64,000 bases of DNA. It comes from Platycnemis pennipes. Its lineage: Eukaryota; Arthropoda; Insecta; Odonata; Platycnemididae. Position numbers and translations under genes: made by a program. A model generated the notes under the pieces. The model was not told the origin of the DNA. It saw only the letters and a list, made by a program, of their open reading frames with translations, and ran no database searches. Within the stretch, counting starts at the first letter, position 1; each line of letters starts with the position of its first letter. The DNA is taken from the NCBI GenBank assembly GCA_933228895.1, contig OW121854.1:10605131-10669130 (forward strand), written 5' to 3'. This document shows, one piece after another, positions 22,162 through 34,400 of this stretch.

Positions 22162-22839
22162 TTCTCGCCCGACTTGAGCAACGAATAGAGATGGTGCCGA
22201 GAGGAGAATTCCATTTGCCAAAGGAACTGATCTCAAGATTTCTCGTTTTCTGCCGCCATGCCGCGGCTGTGGTTGAGCAGATATTCAAAAGGGGACTTCG
22301 CAATGCATTTCTATGTTTTTTGGGGGGAGCTTGTTAACAAGTAATGATTGTTGAAATATCTTTAGGAAGGTTTGAACTGTTAGTTAGCATTCTTGCATTA
22401 TCAGCGCGGTCTTCGCCAATCTTCCGCGACAACTTTACGGGAGTATTTCGAGAATGATGCTTTCTTGCATGCCACGACAGAGAGTATCCCTGTTATCCCG
22501 CACACATCCTCCTGTAAGCTTACTCCTCCGTCAGGTACCGTTCAATGAATGCTCGTCCTTCCGGAATAAGGTATCGTTGCATTGTGGAAGATGCGCCCGC
22601 AACAATAGGACGACTGAAATCGCTCCTGTGGGCCGTGTTTGAAACCATCGGGATTATCTCGAATAGGTCACCAAGGAGTCAGGTACAAACACCAATGGTT
22701 TGCAAATTCATTGTGTTAAATCCGCTGATTACACCTCATTAATTGTTTTCACTTGAGTTTTTCTCATCTTTCTCGATCAATCGAGATCCAAATGAGATAA
22801 AATAGAAGTGTAAATAATGAATGATATATCCATCCATCC
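22162..22839. other. No recognisable gene
   Basis: Several short open frames occur (22119-22337, 22454-22642), but none has a known motif. Confidence 0.45.
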
Positions 22840-24110
22840 ACATAATACCCTGAAAGCCACCATAAAGGTGTGTGGCAGGGGGTGAATTCTCACCAAACAT
22901 GCACTACACATCATGCATAAAAAAGTATTAGTATTTATATACTGCTCTAAACTTCACTATTTAAAAAGATAAAAATAGCCAAGTAAGCATACAAAAACGT
23001 GCTGTTAGTTGGGTTCGCTTGAAGTCCTTATACCAACATGCAGCTACCTACCAATATTATCCATTGCTACACTTGTATTGGGTATATTTACCGTTATTTA
23101 TATCCCTAATAGTACGTGGAAAAAGGACATTTTGAATCTATCAGTTCGGCAATCAATTTATCTAATTTTGTGATTATGGTCCAGTCTACCAAAGTAAGTT
23201 GGGGTTCGCAAAATATTTTTAACATCATCACTGAAAATATGGTCTTAGAATTTGTTTAAGAGATTAAGTCTGAATTTCAACCTTCGATCTGACAGTGATT
23301 CCCAATTTAATTCATTTAATAGACTGATTACGCTAATAAGGTTATCGTATCGTCCCTTTACAAATCTTGCCGATCCTCGCTGCACACGTTCAAGTTATCT
23401 ATTTAGACCGATTTCGTAGGGATCCCATACACTGGCAGCATATTCCAAATGAGGTCTAACAAGGGAAAAGTAACCGATTTCTCGTACATGATCGTCACAT
23501 TTACCCAGTACATTTTTGATGAATCCCAGTTTACGATTAGCTTGACCCATTATTTCACGTATGTGTTTACCCCAGGAAAGATCATGTGTCAGTCTTATTC
23601 TAAGATATTTAATGGATTCCACGTTTTTTAAATTTATTATTACTTATTTTGTAAGTGCTAGGAGGAGAATATTCTTTTTCCAAAAATTCATTACTACACA
23701 TTTTTTTAACTTTAATTCTAACTGCCACGTATCACACCATTTTTCAATTGCTTGTAGGTCATCATTTAAATATTCTTTATCGTTAGGGCATAGAATTTCC
23801 CTGTACACTACTGCGTCATCGGCAAATAGACGAAGCTTACTTTTTACTACCTTATTGATATCATTTATGTACAAAAGGAACAGGAGTGGACCTATCACGC
23901 TACCTTGTGGGACACCTGAAGTTACTTTAATTGCCGGTGAGTTAACACCGTCCAAAACAACTCTTTGCACCCGAACATGCTGAAAATCATTTATCCATGA
24001 TATAATGTTACTGTCTAACCCATAAGATTTTAATTTTAAGATAGTTTGCTATGAGACACCTTGTCAAAAGCTTTTTTGAAATCGAGAAATAAAATGTACT
24101 CGTATGTCAT
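22840..24110 (-). pseudogene. CR1/jockey-like LINE, 5'-truncated reverse transcriptase
   Basis: Minus-strand reading from 24110 gives FLDFKKAFDKVSH, then a frame break, then 23970-23644: SGVPQGSVIGPLLFLLYIND, LRLFADDAVVYREI (catalytic ADD box) and IEKWCDTWQLELKLKKC. From 23622 it continues KYLRIRLTHDLSWGKHI, IMGQANRKLGFIKN and LVRPHLEYAASVWDPY. Past a stop it reads QRGSARFVKGRY, LGRLDHN and KMSFFPRTIRDIN down to about 23090. The endonuclease is missing and there are several stops. The tail end, near 22830-22870, has CCATCCATCC short repeats. The motifs fit the CR1/L2/jockey group; I cannot choose the clade by eye. Confidence 0.83.
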
Positions 24111-24269
24111 ACGTATGTATCTCGTATGTCATATCTCATATCAGTTTACCATATGGTAATCTGTGGTTTTAACTCAGAAAATTTGCGACCCATTCGTGTT
24201 TGCACCACGTGACTCCTTGGTTACCAATTGAAGATGGTCCCGATGATTTCAAACTCAACCCCCCTGCAG

Positions 24270-24544
24270 TCCTGCAGTCAGTCAGGCCAACACCACCGAA
24301 AGTAAACTTTACTTTTCTTTAGGTGGCGTTGGTCAGGCCCTCGCCTCCGATGGCCGTCCGTTGCTCTTCTTCTCATTCCCGCGGCGCGTGTCCCCGCCCG
24401 CGTTGACGGCCGGGACGAGGGGAGGGGCGACGGAGGCAGAGCGCCCCGTTGCGAAACTTCTGGCGGCTTTCTCTTTCGTGCGACCGATGATATCAACAGT
24501 CTCCTCTCTCTGCTCGGCCGTTGCGTGCGTCTCCCGGATTGACA
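24270..24544 (+). promoter_or_regulatory. HGSNAT: CpG-rich probable HGSNAT promoter and noncoding first exon
   Basis: This is the most CpG-dense stretch in the left half of the window (GCGGCGCGTGTCCCCGCCCG, TTGACGGCCGGGACGAGG). It ends in a strong splice donor, GACA followed by GTAAGT at 24545. It lies 750 bases before the first HGSNAT coding exon. The small frames here cannot join that exon in phase, so I infer a 5' untranslated exon. No TATA box is evident. Confidence 0.5.
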
Positions 24545-25221
24545 GTAAGTGTGTTTTGCAAATCGGATGATCGCGAAAGCAGATGCTCGCGGTTCGTACG
24601 ATGTCGTTAGAGTGTCGATGAAGCGGGATCTTCAAATGATTTCGGGCCTCCGACTCGTCGTAATGACTTCCCCAGCCACACGAATGGCGTTAAAGTAACC
24701 ACTGACGTGATCGACTCTCGTAATCTCGGCCTAAGTAGTTCATGCTTTCTTTTTGTTTATGACGGCGCACTCGTTCAAACGCGACCTTAGACAAGCAATG
24801 CAGTTATGTACAGTGGCTGCGCCTTTTATCTCTCTGCGCTTGAAATCTTTTTAGATTAAACTGATATCTCAAAAAGGACTCGACTCGAGGAAAAATCTGT
24901 GCTCCCCAATCAGCTTTGATCAAACCAAAGCATTTTCGTGCGTTCGACCCAAATAATTGCAGTGCCCGTTCTCATTTGGAGAGATTTCGAGTCGTTGTAA
25001 GATAAAGTCCCTCTAGATTACTTTTCCATCCTTTCATCAGATGAGGACGAAAGCTTGGACAATGTCACACAAGGAATGTAGTGGGTGTCTCTTTGTCTCA
25101 TGAATGACCCTGTTGAATTGAAAATTCATGAATGCCATCATTATATTTTCCATTGTAGCACAAGCGACCGAGGTACCAACATTCAATGTCACGGAATTTA
25201 AATCTCTGCTCTCTCCCCTAG

Positions 25222-25292
25222 GAAACTGCCATCGACTGGTCTCCTCTTTGGATTAACTTGTGTGGAAGGTTGCTGTCTTTAGGGTCAACAAA
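25222..25292 (+). other. HGSNAT: Candidate 5' UTR part of the first coding exon of HGSNAT
   Basis: Two possible acceptors precede the ATG: CTCTCCCCTAG ending at 25221 and TGTCTTTAG ending at 25282. A stop in the HGSNAT frame at 25254-25256 means coding cannot extend above it. The start context is CAACAAAATGA, which resembles insect initiation sites. Confidence 0.5.
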
Positions 25293-25439
25293 ATGACTTC
25301 GTGGGTTGAAGCTCCCAACTTCAATCTCTTGCATGGGCACTCCTGGGAGGAGTTAGGGATGGATGAAGCTTTCCTCAGAATCGTGTCCAACAGTGAAAGA
25401 ACTCTAACTTTGATGTCGCTTTCAGAAGACTGCTATCAG
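25293..25439 (+). CDS. HGSNAT: HGSNAT coding exon 1 (start codon)
   Basis: 49 codons, ending in phase 0 at CAG|GTAAGT. The segment [20 protein letters not shown] and SLSEDCYQ matches the human [20 protein letters not shown] and CCYHC region, the N-terminal luminal domain. There is no clear signal peptide: the N-terminus [20 protein letters not shown] is not hydrophobic. This is shorter than the human N-terminus, so a further upstream coding exon cannot be excluded. Confidence 0.88.
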
Positions 25440-28400
25440 GTAAGTTTGGGGATTGTAACTGCGATATATGTCAATGAAGAGGAGGTGTTGATTAACAGAT
25501 TCTTATCAGGAGACTTATCTGGGATGATCATTCCTTTTGGACACCACATCTGGCATTACACACTACATCTGGCACTTAGGAAAAAAAATAAGATGGTAAC
25601 AAAGCTACCCCTTGGACAAACCCATTCCTGAGGAACACATTCTTATTTTTGGTTGAGGCAACAACTTGGTCAAGATATCAGCTATGTTTTTCTCAGTTGC
25701 TACATAATGGATAATTACCGCCTTATTGTTGATACACTCTTTAACATAATGAAACCTCATACGACAACGTTTATTCCTGTCAGTCAACTTATTTGTTTCT
25801 GCTAAAGCATTTGCTCCCTGGTTATCAGCATACATAACCACTGGGCAATCAGAACTATGGCTTAATTCCTCTCTTAACCATATTACTTCCTTACAGGCCT
25901 AAAAAGTGGATAATATTCAGACAGCATAGTACTAGTAGCTGTTATTGTCTGCTTTTTGCTTCTCCAAATTACAGCTCCCCCTGCCATAAACACGACGTGT
26001 CCACCTACAGAAATTGAATTAGCCCTGTCATTAGCCCAGTCAGCAACACAATATACAGTCAAACTCATTTATAACGAGCACGGTTAAAATGAGATCTCGG
26101 CTATTGTGAGGAAAGAGAGAAGGGTTGTTTGGAAATAATGCATTTTATGAGCAATATAATATAACGGTTAAAACAAGACTTTATTAGAGAGCCTTACGGT
26201 TATAACGAGCAAATCTTTAGTCCAAATGAACAAGCAGTGGCTGTGTACTGTCGTACCAAGGACTTATTCTTGTAAATTTAGCGTTTATGTGGATAGTTTA
26301 CTGAATAAATTGTTCATTTTGTAATTTCAATCATCATATATTAATCCTTGTTATTTTATCACATCTGCATTAGAATAGTATGTGTGTGAGCATGCATGTG
26401 TGCGTGAGAGAGGAAAGACAGTGACAGTGACAGTACATGTTGCTACTCGTAACGGATATTACGAGCAAAAGCATTTGGTCCCTTGGATCTCGTTGCATCC
26501 GAGTTTGAGTGTACTTTCACATTAAGGGATGGATCACCTGAGAAGATTAAATTGTGATCCGCTGCCCCTTTTAAGTACCTGAGAACACTTTTGATGGCCT
26601 ACCATGGAACACTTGTAGGAGACTGACAGAATTTAATCAAGCAACCAACAATGAAGGAAGGACAGATCTGGACGGGTGCAAGTACTAATACACATATAAT
26701 GGTCTCCCAATGGCTGCACGGTATAGTTCTTGGCTCACTGGCTCACCTGATGTAAATCAAATCTGCCCCAAAAACACCTGGGCCACTTACACTTTCACAT
26801 TCTGACATATTGAACTCCTTCAGTACATCTAAAATGTAATTCTCCCGGTCAATTTGTAGCACATCTTGACTGGGTCTAGCAAAATGTTAACCCATGAACA
26901 TAGAAATTTGGCACATGTCTTTGGTTTCAACAGATTCAATCCAGTCTTCACGTGATCAACAAAATATATGGTCCCGAAAATTATTATGTCATCTACGTAA
27001 GTACCAACATATCCCTTCCTGATACACAAATACACAGACCATAGTTGGGAAAGTTACCAAAAAAAATTAGCTGATTAAAGTTAAAGTTAATCTCTGTAAA
27101 AATTAACTAGTTAAAGTTAAAAGTTACATCTCTGAAAAAGTAACTGGTTAAAGTTAAAAAAAGTAACTTTTACGCTCAAAGTTACTTTTTCAGTTACTTT
27201 GGCAAATTGGATGCTTTGGTGATAGGGGCCTTGATGGTTTTTTTTGTTTTGAAGAAAATAAGGCAAACTCTGAATACTGTCATTGCGGTTTCTTCCATCC
27301 ATATCCATTTGTTTTAAAATATTCGAAGTGGGGATTTTCGTTGTAATTCCATTTAGTGTCCAGAGTGTTGTTAGTCAGGTTTCCTAGTTTCTGCTGAAAG
27401 GATTCTGCGATTTTTCTGAGGTGAAGCTCCAATTCTGGGATTTTAAGTTGTTGTTAATGTAAGAATATCTCACGAACCATGGTGCACCTGTAATTTGCCG
27501 CAAAAGATTGTTCTGAGTGGTATAAAGTAGTTTTGGGTTAGTTTTTGATATTGATTCCCACATTGCGATGTAAAGTATCCCTTCACAATTGTAAAATTGC
27601 AGTGGAAACAGCTTAGTTACATAGAGTTACAGTAGATGTTGGGGGTGTGCCTGTGCATCCTCTTTTGCAATTCACTGGGGGCTGATGTATTGACGACACA
27701 ATGCCGCGGAGTAAGGCATATGTAGATTGGTGCATTGTGACAGATACGTTAGTTTGAATGAACACCTCCTTATCGTTATCCATTTTTAGGCAACCCTTCT
27801 TCCTTGGCTTTAACTATGTAGTATTGACAACATGATGTCGCTGAGTGAGGCATACGGACCCTCCAGGACATTGTCTTCACATGGTTTCATATTTTTTTGT
27901 CTGAGGGTGTGTTCCTAAACTTTGGCGGTCACTCCCCTCAACCCCACTTTTGTTTGGATGCATTCATCTTGACCTATTCATTGCAACTACCCTTGCATTC
28001 TTAGATACCGTTTCATTTTCCCATTTGTCTGTAGGGCAAGCTTTGCGCCCAAATTCGAACAAGTCGACATTTGCCAAAAATTAACGAAAAAAATTAACTG
28101 AAGTTATTTTTGTATCAGTTAATGTATAATTTTAATGATTAAAAGTTAAAATATAACTTTTAAAAAGTAACGATTAAATTAAATAATTAACTACATTTTT
28201 AACAATTAATTTTAATCATTAATTTTTTAAATCATTAATACCAACTATGGATCAGACAAACAACGCTTCAGCCCCAGACCCAACAGGATTTTAACCAAGA
28301 CTTTATTCTATACTTTACCAGATTGTTTTAACCCTTGGAAACTCTTGTTGAGTAGGCAAACATTTCTAACATTCTTCTTCAACACTTCTTCCCACATCTT

Positions 28401-31400
28401 TGGTTATTCCGTGTAGATAGTTTCTTTCAGAACTCCATTCAAATAAGCAGCTTCTACATAATTCTGCATATTCTATCAACCAACCTTTTGAGACGGCAAT
28501 CGCCAATATTACCCCCAAGCTGTTTTTATGGATTGCAGGACTATATTTCTCCCAAAAATCACTCCCATACCTTTGCAAGAAACCCTGAGCCACCAGACGG
28601 GCTTCATAAGCCATCTTTCCATCAGGTCCTATAGTTTTGGATGGGGAAAGACCCATTTACACCCCACTACGTTACTACGTGGTGGCCTCTTCACAACAGT
28701 TCAAGTGTTGTTTCTGGCATTGTTCTCCATTTCCTGCTCCATTGCCGGAGACCACTCCCTACTCTTCATGGCTTCCTCAGGGGACATTGGTGGCAGGATA
28801 TGACCACCACGTTCATTGACAGAACACCTGGTATGAAGTTTGCGGCATGGTAGTGGACAGCCTGGTGGAGGATTCCGTGCCTGCTCTGATCATCTCGGGA
28901 GCCTCCACGTCGACACAGCCTTCTGCTCTTAGGTCGTCCTCCCCTGGACGATGGCCACCTGGGTCACCCTGACACCCAGGTGGTGGTGGCTGTACTGCAC
29001 CAAGGCCGTCCTCTCCTGGACGGCAGCCACTCGTGAATAGAGGAAAAAAGAACTCCTCCTCCCTCTCCCTATTGCTCCCACAGATGATTCCATTCATCAT
29101 GGGAAGCACATTTTCCCAAAGCGTCTGCTGTCGAGGACCACTTGCCCCTTTATGTCCCAAAGTCTGTATCCCTTGACTCTTCACTGTATCCCAAGAGCAC
29201 ACACTCCCTTGCCCTTGGGGAAAATTTGCCTTTACGCTGCTCTTTGAGCATCCAGGCCCAAACTTGGCATCCAAAGAGTCGGATGTGCTCCAGGTCACTC
29301 TTCATAAGGTCTCTTGACTTCCATATCTCCAAAGGTGTCTTGAATCCGGTCGCCTTACTGGGACACCTGTTTCTGACATAAAAGGCTCTCTGCAGTGCTT
29401 CAGCCCAAAAATTTGATGGCAAGCCTGACTCAAACAGCATACATCTGATAACATTAGAGAGGGTAAGGTTCATTCTCTCGGCAAGGCCGTTTTGCTGTGC
29501 AGTGCAGACTACTCTTTTCCTATGTTTTGCTCCTTCAGCGGTCAAAAATTCCTGAAAAGAGTGAGCTGTGTATTCACTTCCTCTGTCTGACTGTAGTTCT
29601 GACTGTCTTCCTCTGCAGTTCTTTAATTCTTCTCTCCTGCATCACTTCCACCTTTTGTGTGAACCTCTTGAATTCCTTTAGAACTTCAATCTTCTTGGAA
29701 ATTGCCACATCGCTTGCACATACCGAGATGCTTCACCCACAAAAGTTATTATATATCTCTTGAGTCTTAATGAAGGAGGGGATATGGGTCCCATAATGTC
29801 CGAGTGAATTCGGTCCAGCAACATTTTTAGCCTTCTCGCCTCCCCCCACAGGAAATTTTCTCTCCTTTTCAATCTTCCCACTAATGGAACACAAAACTCC
29901 TCTTCGTTCATTTTCATTTTCTTCTTGTTTAGCAAATCTTCCTGAATAACTTCAAGTCTTAGGAGAGCATCTGATGAACGTGTCCTAGCCTGCTGTGCCA
30001 CAATGACAAGGGAGCAACAGGTGCCTTTCCTCTCCTTCATTTGAAGTCATCTTTGATTTCCTGAATTGTTCGACCTCCTACTGTAGTAACATAATACAGT
30101 CTTCCTACTCGAATCGCCTGAAATGCCAACCTCTCACCAATATGCAATGTACACTCACCATCTTTAGACCTCACTTCTAAACCTTTCTCTTCAATTTGAC
30201 CATGCGATAGTAAATTATCCTGCAGTTCTGGTACATATAACACTTCTGAGAACTCAACATTCTTCCCCCCACGTACTTCAGACATAGGTAATGTGATCCT
30301 ACCTTTACCCACGACTTTTATCATGTGCCATCTCCAATTTCCACTTCTGACACTTCTTTAAATTCCTGGAATAGGTCTCGCCTGCTGGTCATGTGGTCAG
30401 ATGCTCCTCCGTCTAGCAGCCAAACTCCATGGTTGCTACTTGTGTGCCTCCTTGCACATAGAGCAACATGCTCCCTCTGTACCACGGGCACAGAGGCCAA
30501 CTTCTTTTCTTCTACCTTCTCTCCAGTCTTGTAATTTGGACAGTCTCTGGCAAAATGGTTCTCCTTTCCACACGCATAGCACCAGATTCTCTGACATGGT
30601 GAACTCTATGGCCTACCCCCAAACTTTGCAGACCCGTTTGCTCCTTCCCTATTACTTTTGGGGTTGCCCGATGGCTTTTTGTTGCCTGATTTACTACCTT
30701 TACAACTGTTCTTGCTCATCTTCAGGGCAACATGGGAACTTCCCAGCTGCTTGGTCTTCTGTTCTTCTTCCTCTTCGAATAGTGCTAGTTTTACGTCTGA
30801 CATTGTCAACTTGTTTGCCACAACAAGTGTCTTGATTGTTATCTCATACTCCGATGGTAACCCAGTTAGACACAGAGCCACCAAATGCTTATCTTTGAGC
30901 CCTAGTTGGTTCTTAGCTAGCATTCTATTCATGTTCTCAAGCTTATTGATATACACCTGCATTGGCGTGTCACTTGATTTCACTGAAGCTCACATTTCGC
31001 GGAATTTGACCACCGTATTCAGTATTTTTCATGTACACCTTCTCCAGTACTTCCCATGAGTCTTTTTCCTCATTGAAATCAGTTATGTCATTCATTAACT
31101 CATCACTTACTGATCGTGATATTAGTGCTAGGGCAGTAAAGTTGTTTTTGGTTCGCCACCTCACTTCCTTCTGGTTAAGTCGGACTCCTTCGGCATCGAC
31201 GTATCCAATTACTGCTTCATAGCGCTCCCAGACCAGCATCTCATTCTTTATCCAAATCCTCCAAGTAGTATAATCGCTCTGTAGTTGCTTGGGGACACTG
31301 AAGGCTTTATCTTCACTAAATATGCTCTCTGCCATTTTTTACGTGGGACCCTGAGTTTACGAAACAGCTAGAGTACGTAATTCCTACCTTTTTCTTGCCC

Positions 31401-34400
31401 CCAATTTTAAATCACCTGGGCCCATAACCTGTTGATCTTCAATATTAAAGTATTGAGGTTAGGGTAGGAATTTAGGGTGCGATAACAGAAAACGACACTT
31501 CATCGAGGGTTGACACAGCACGACTGACTGTTTTTATTAGGACAGCACTCTCAACTGTGCTACAGAAGAAATAATACACAAAAACAAAAAGACGTTCGAT
31601 ATCCAAACAATATATGCCACCAACATTGCTAACATTTTATCTATTATTACATATGAAGATGCAAATTAACATGGTCCTATCCCAAGTATTAGCCCTTAAA
31701 TTTATTCTGACTTCACTAGCTGAAAGTAAAGAGTAGTTTGTGCTGCAGTTATTAGCAAATTAATAATTGAAAGTGATTGAAATATCTGTCCATGCTATTG
31801 ATTATTTATGTATGTACAGCTAGAATTCATTATTCAATAATTTATGAAAATTCTGGTAACTTTTACTATTTTATCATTGCTTAAGCCTTCACTGTTATTA
31901 TTCATAAAATGCTATGCCTGGTCTAGCTTGTTGCATGTCAGTCGTGTAAGTGCCACCCTCATTTGATTTGACAGTGCCTGTATACTTCCTTTGCACCAGT
32001 TCCAAATAAGACGGAACAGGTAATTGTCGTTGACACCAAGTTCCCAGCTACCTTCAAACTTTCATCTGTGCCTTTCCAGAAGAGGAATGCCCTAAAAGGT
32101 GATGAGTAAGTGTTTTTATTTGTCTATTATTGTCGCTATTGATAAATGGTGAACAGTGTTATCATTTGGCAATTAATGGCATGCTTCACATTTAGGATTA
32201 TAATATGCATTATGTACGATCTAAATAATACATAAGTATTTTAATATTAATCTGTACTTTATAATATAAGATTGAAAGCATATTAAAAGGGAAGAAGGTT
32301 TGAAAAGTGGAATTTTGCCCTTCACTAGAGTGAAAAGGAGGGCTAGTAAGAGGTAAATTTTGGCATTTAAATAAGTATGACAGAATGGAAGATTTTGGGA
32401 AAGACTTGAATAAAAGAAAAATAGGGATAACTACTGCACAAGGGAAAACATATGGACAAGATTGCTCAAAAAAATCAGAAAGCCAGGCATTGCTGAAGGA
32501 ATACTCAGCAAGACAGAGAAAAGAATGACTTTGAGGATTTTGGGTAAGGGAGAAGAAGTGCTAAGAATCGAGCATTGATTGGAAAAGTACTGGGAAAGTA
32601 TAATTACACTCTGTTACAAGTACAATTGGAAAATTGGAAGTACATAATTACAATTACAAAGTACAGTAACATTTTTTAAAATTGTCTTGTTGCTGCAAAT
32701 GAGTTTGACTTCTTAATGTCTTAATATTTCAATCATTCCATCTTTTTTCTGCAGCCTCTTACACCCAGTTCCCGGATCACTCTTACCTTTTCACGCTGTG
32801 CCTTGCTCAAGGAGTAAATTAATTCGCTTTGTGGCTGGCAGGGATAAGGGTTACATTGCCAAACACATCAGACAGTAACCTTCATAACTTGATAGTTTTC
32901 ATCAATGGATATGTTTTGAAATATGTAGAACATGCAAAATTCTTTGGACAGTGTATCAGATGTAGATTTCCACAAATATCAGTCGCTTATGTTATTGAGC
33001 TTAATTTATTAAGATAATCATCAATTTATTATCTATAACCATTAATGTTATTGTTCATAAATGATGTCAAATTTCTGATAGTCAGAACTTCATAGGAAAT
33101 CACAGATGGCCGAGGGAAAGTAGCCCTCCACTGAATGTGTGAATTCCATATGACAATGGCTTAATATGGAATGAGCTCCACCTATCAAACAATCCTTCGG
33201 GTTGAACACAGAGAATGAAAGTGTAAGCTCTTAGGGAGACAGACACTCCATGCTGAAATTCACATTAGAATATTTCCCCTAAAGTTAAAAGGTTCCAGTC
33301 AGAATAATATGTGTGTACATTTGAACCTGATTCCATCTTAAAAATCACTTCAGCATTTTCTAACATCATTTTCTGCATCCACACCATGGAACCATCTTTC
33401 TCAGTATTCCAGATTTAACTCATATTTTCTTCCTAGCATTTGACAAAGAGTTCCTGGCATGATTTCTCTCTCCCTGGTAAAAGTTTGTTGTCTAATACAC
33501 TTCTCCTATGAAGAAGTTTCCTCGGGTTTATAGCTGCTTGAAGGTGTTAATAGGCACCAATGTTTCAAAGGTGTGAACACCCTCACCCAGCTGGAAAGCC
33601 AAGGAAACTTCATCAGTAGTCACCAGAAAAATCATTGCTCTTGAATTTCTCCCATTTTTGTATTTGTTGCTACACATTTCTTCCTAAATTCAATATTCCA
33701 TATAGAAATTATAACTGAAAGTCAAAGCCTGCTCCAGTTTCTACCAACCTGGCTCTATGTATAGCTGTGACCTCATTTTCCTATAGAATCTCATCACATT
33801 AATTTTCCATGATTAATCTTTTTCATTCCTTCCACATTGAATCTGTGGCACACCTAGCAACAATTGCAACTATGTACTTGGCTAACTAATGCTTGGTCTC
33901 CAACAAATCGAACTACGTATATTTATCCACACACCCCTGCCCTCATTTGTACACCTACCTCCTATAAGATTGACAAACTATTTCTTTGGCGCATATATGT
34001 ATGTTAGAAGCTTAAATTCCAACCATTTGAATGTTCTATGTACCTGCTATTCTTACCTGTACAGTCTGTGCTTCTACTAGTTGCAAGTGAGTCACATGCC
34101 TTTCCAATCTAATCATAACATTTGCAGTACAATTCATTGACTTTTCCTAGTCTATATTGCCAACAATCTGCTGTTTCCTCCTCGTGGTATCGGAGTTAAG
34201 TCTTCTCGAGTGTCACATTTCATAAGTGACTCGCTCTTCATCTTCAGTGCTCTCCTAAATGCTGTTGCCTGAATACCTCCATCTTATACCTCCATCTTAT
34301 GCCTCCATCTCTCAGCCTTAGGTCATGTTGTGTCTTCTGATTGGAGGAGATGTTAGTTTGACTCCATGCATCTTCCGATTGGCTGGCTGTTGTCCCTCAT

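Larger units (their letters stand above)
25600..31625 (-). mobile_element. Decayed Ty1/copia LTR retrotransposon with two nested insertions
   Basis: Read on the minus strand the order is 5' LTR, primer-binding site, gag, zinc knuckle, protease, integrase, reverse transcriptase and RNase H. Integrase before reverse transcriptase defines the copia type. Stops and frameshifts break every domain. The 3' LTR is absent: the coding end at about 25605 is followed within 170 bases by HGSNAT exon 1. A pogo-like MITE (26056-26511) and a longer MITE (27039-28250) sit inside it. It is antisense to HGSNAT and lies wholly in intron 1. Confidence 0.9.

Noticed and set aside
24361..24570. CpG-rich ORF as HGSNAT first coding exon
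   Set aside because: Its phase at the donor (24545) gives a stop with either acceptor (25222 or 25283), so the first exon is more likely untranslated.
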